Shown here: piece after piece, positions 5,802 through 6,595 of the stretch
Layout of the letters: each line of letters opens with the position of its first letter
Position numbering within the stretch: position 1 is the stretch's first letter
Assembly (NCBI GenBank): GCA_011390695.1
Contig: JAABRW010000037.1
Location: forward strand, 1 to 6,595
Direction of reading: 5' to 3'
Origin: Desulfotignum sp.
GTDB taxonomy: Bacteria > Desulfobacterota > Desulfobacteria > Desulfobacterales > Desulfobacteraceae
DNA length: 6,595 bases
Program-made: the position numbers and the translations under genes
The notes under the pieces: generated by a model
The model's input: the letters and a program-made list of their open reading frames with translations, nothing else
Database searches by the model: none
Told to the model about the DNA's origin: nothing

Positions 5802-6595
5802 TTACACGTCTCTACCATTTAACAAATATCGTAATGCCTTGTTTTTGGGCTTCCGGATATGGGTGTCATAAAAATATGAGAACCCGCCCGGATAATAGAT
5901 CATCACCAGAATAAGTACCAAGGCATAAATCACCAGGTTCAGCCCCGGCAGATGAGACAGGGTGGACCGGACAATCTCCATGAGAAAAATAAAGGGAAAG
6001 GCAACAACCGCCCCGCCCCACAGGCTTCCCCTGCCCCCTATATACGCAACTGCCAACACTTCCACTGTCTTGGATGTATGCATCATATCCGGGGTCAGAA
6101 TGCCGTAAAAGTGGGCGTAATATCCGCCCAGAACCCCTGCAATGGCACATGACATGGTGAAATTGAATACCCGGTAGAACACCGGATCTATGCCGGATGT
6201 CCTGGCGGCATCCATGTTCTGGCCGATTGCCTGGAAAGCCAGTCCCATTTTGGATCTGACCACCCACTTACAGATCAGGTAGGTGAGATATACCAGGATG
6301 ATGATCAGAAAATAAAACGGAAAATTGGATTCCGTCTCAAAAAGGCGCGGGACTCTCAGGCCCAGAGGACCTCTGGTCAACCAGACCATTTTAACGGCGA
6401 GTCCCATGACCGCCAGGCCGAAAAACCAGGACAGGCAGGCAGCAAAAATGCCCCGCAGCCGCAGGGAAATCATGCCGATGACCAGCCCCAAAATTGCAGA
6501 AGACACACCCCCCGCCACCATGGCAATCCAGGGGGACAACCCGGCATTGATCACCAGCAGGGCGGATGTGTACCCCCCGGTACCTGCCACCGCCA
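5802..6595 (-). CDS. livM: Branched-chain/hydrophobic amino acid ABC transporter permease, LivM type, 5' part missing
   Basis: A membrane permease of the HAAT (Liv) ABC importer family; the reading frame is open to the right edge, so the N-terminus is outside the window and a GTG at 6590 is not a believable start because conserved sequence precedes it in related proteins. About 263 residues are seen with some six or seven hydrophobic helices. Family marks: GGYTSALL near the visible start, GMISLRLRGIFAACLSWFFG, the cytoplasmic coupling loop FQAIGQNMDAARTSGIDP with the following AGVLGGYYAHFYG, and the VAYIGGRGSLWGGAVV stretch. It ends with a short YPGGFSYFYD tail; there is no fused ATPase. It is the last transport gene before the dehydrogenase, 25 bases away, so import and oxidation are probably one transcription unit. 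Partner permease, ATPases and binding protein are presumably upstream. The symbol reflects family, not proven leucine transport; an N-methylated amino acid is equally possible. Confidence 0.93.
   Translation of the reverse strand, partial: AVAGTGGYTSALLVINAGLSPWIAMVAGGVSSAILGLVIGMISLRLRGIFAACLSWFFGLAVMGLAVKMVWLTRGPLGLRVPRLFETESNFPFYFLIIILVYLTYLICKWVVRSKMGLAFQAIGQNMDAARTSGIDPVFYRVFNFTMSCAIAGVLGGYYAHFYGILTPDMMHTSKTVEVLAVAYIGGRGSLWGGAVVAFPFIFLMEIVRSTLSHLPGLNLVIYALVLILVMIYYPGGFSYFYDTHIRKPKNKALRYLLNGRDV

Overview
The window carries one strand of genes only: every supported gene reads on the minus strand, so the transcription order runs from high to low coordinates. The order is a branched-chain/hydrophobic amino acid ABC permease of LivM type (cut by the right edge), an 806-residue FAD/folate dehydrogenase of the dimethylglycine/sarcosine dehydrogenase family, etfB, etfA, a small universal stress protein, a likely terminator, a short frame-disrupted piece of a BCCT transporter, and a BCCT (betaine/carnitine/choline type) transporter cut by the left edge. 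No RNA gene, CRISPR array or insertion sequence was seen.

Region 1147-6595 looks like a single catabolic operon. Spacings are short (25 bases livM to dehydrogenase, 24 from dehydrogenase to the chosen etfB start, 18 etfB to etfA), and each chosen start has a purine-rich ribosome binding site about 5-9 bases upstream. The proposed logic is as follows. The ABC permease imports an amino acid-like substrate. The dehydrogenase oxidises an N-methyl group (dimethylglycine, sarcosine or a related N-methylated amino acid) and hands the one-carbon unit to tetrahydrofolate through its C-terminal GcvT-like half. The electrons pass from its FAD to EtfAB and then presumably to a membrane ETF:quinone oxidoreductase outside the window. 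The precise substrate is inferred, not shown.

Region 1-960 is a separate transport unit. The BCCT protein carries the G-M-G-I-G signature of betaine-type carriers, which fits a betaine/dimethylglycine theme with the operon beside it. It is visibly less GC-rich, prefers different codons, and starts with TTG behind a very strong Shine-Dalgarno site. Just upstream, 735-960 encodes what looks like the first ~66 residues of a second BCCT protein, put out of frame at an eight-T run.

The host is most likely an anaerobic or facultatively anaerobic bacterium. An ETF-linked N-methyl amino acid dehydrogenase next to a BCCT carrier would fit a Desulfobacterota sulfate reducer with a folate C1 pathway, but this assignment rests on general protein resemblance and is not proven by the window. 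The most notable points are the frame-disrupted BCCT remnant, the loss of the flavin-linking histidine in the dehydrogenase, and the coupling of a LivM-type transporter to this dehydrogenase.
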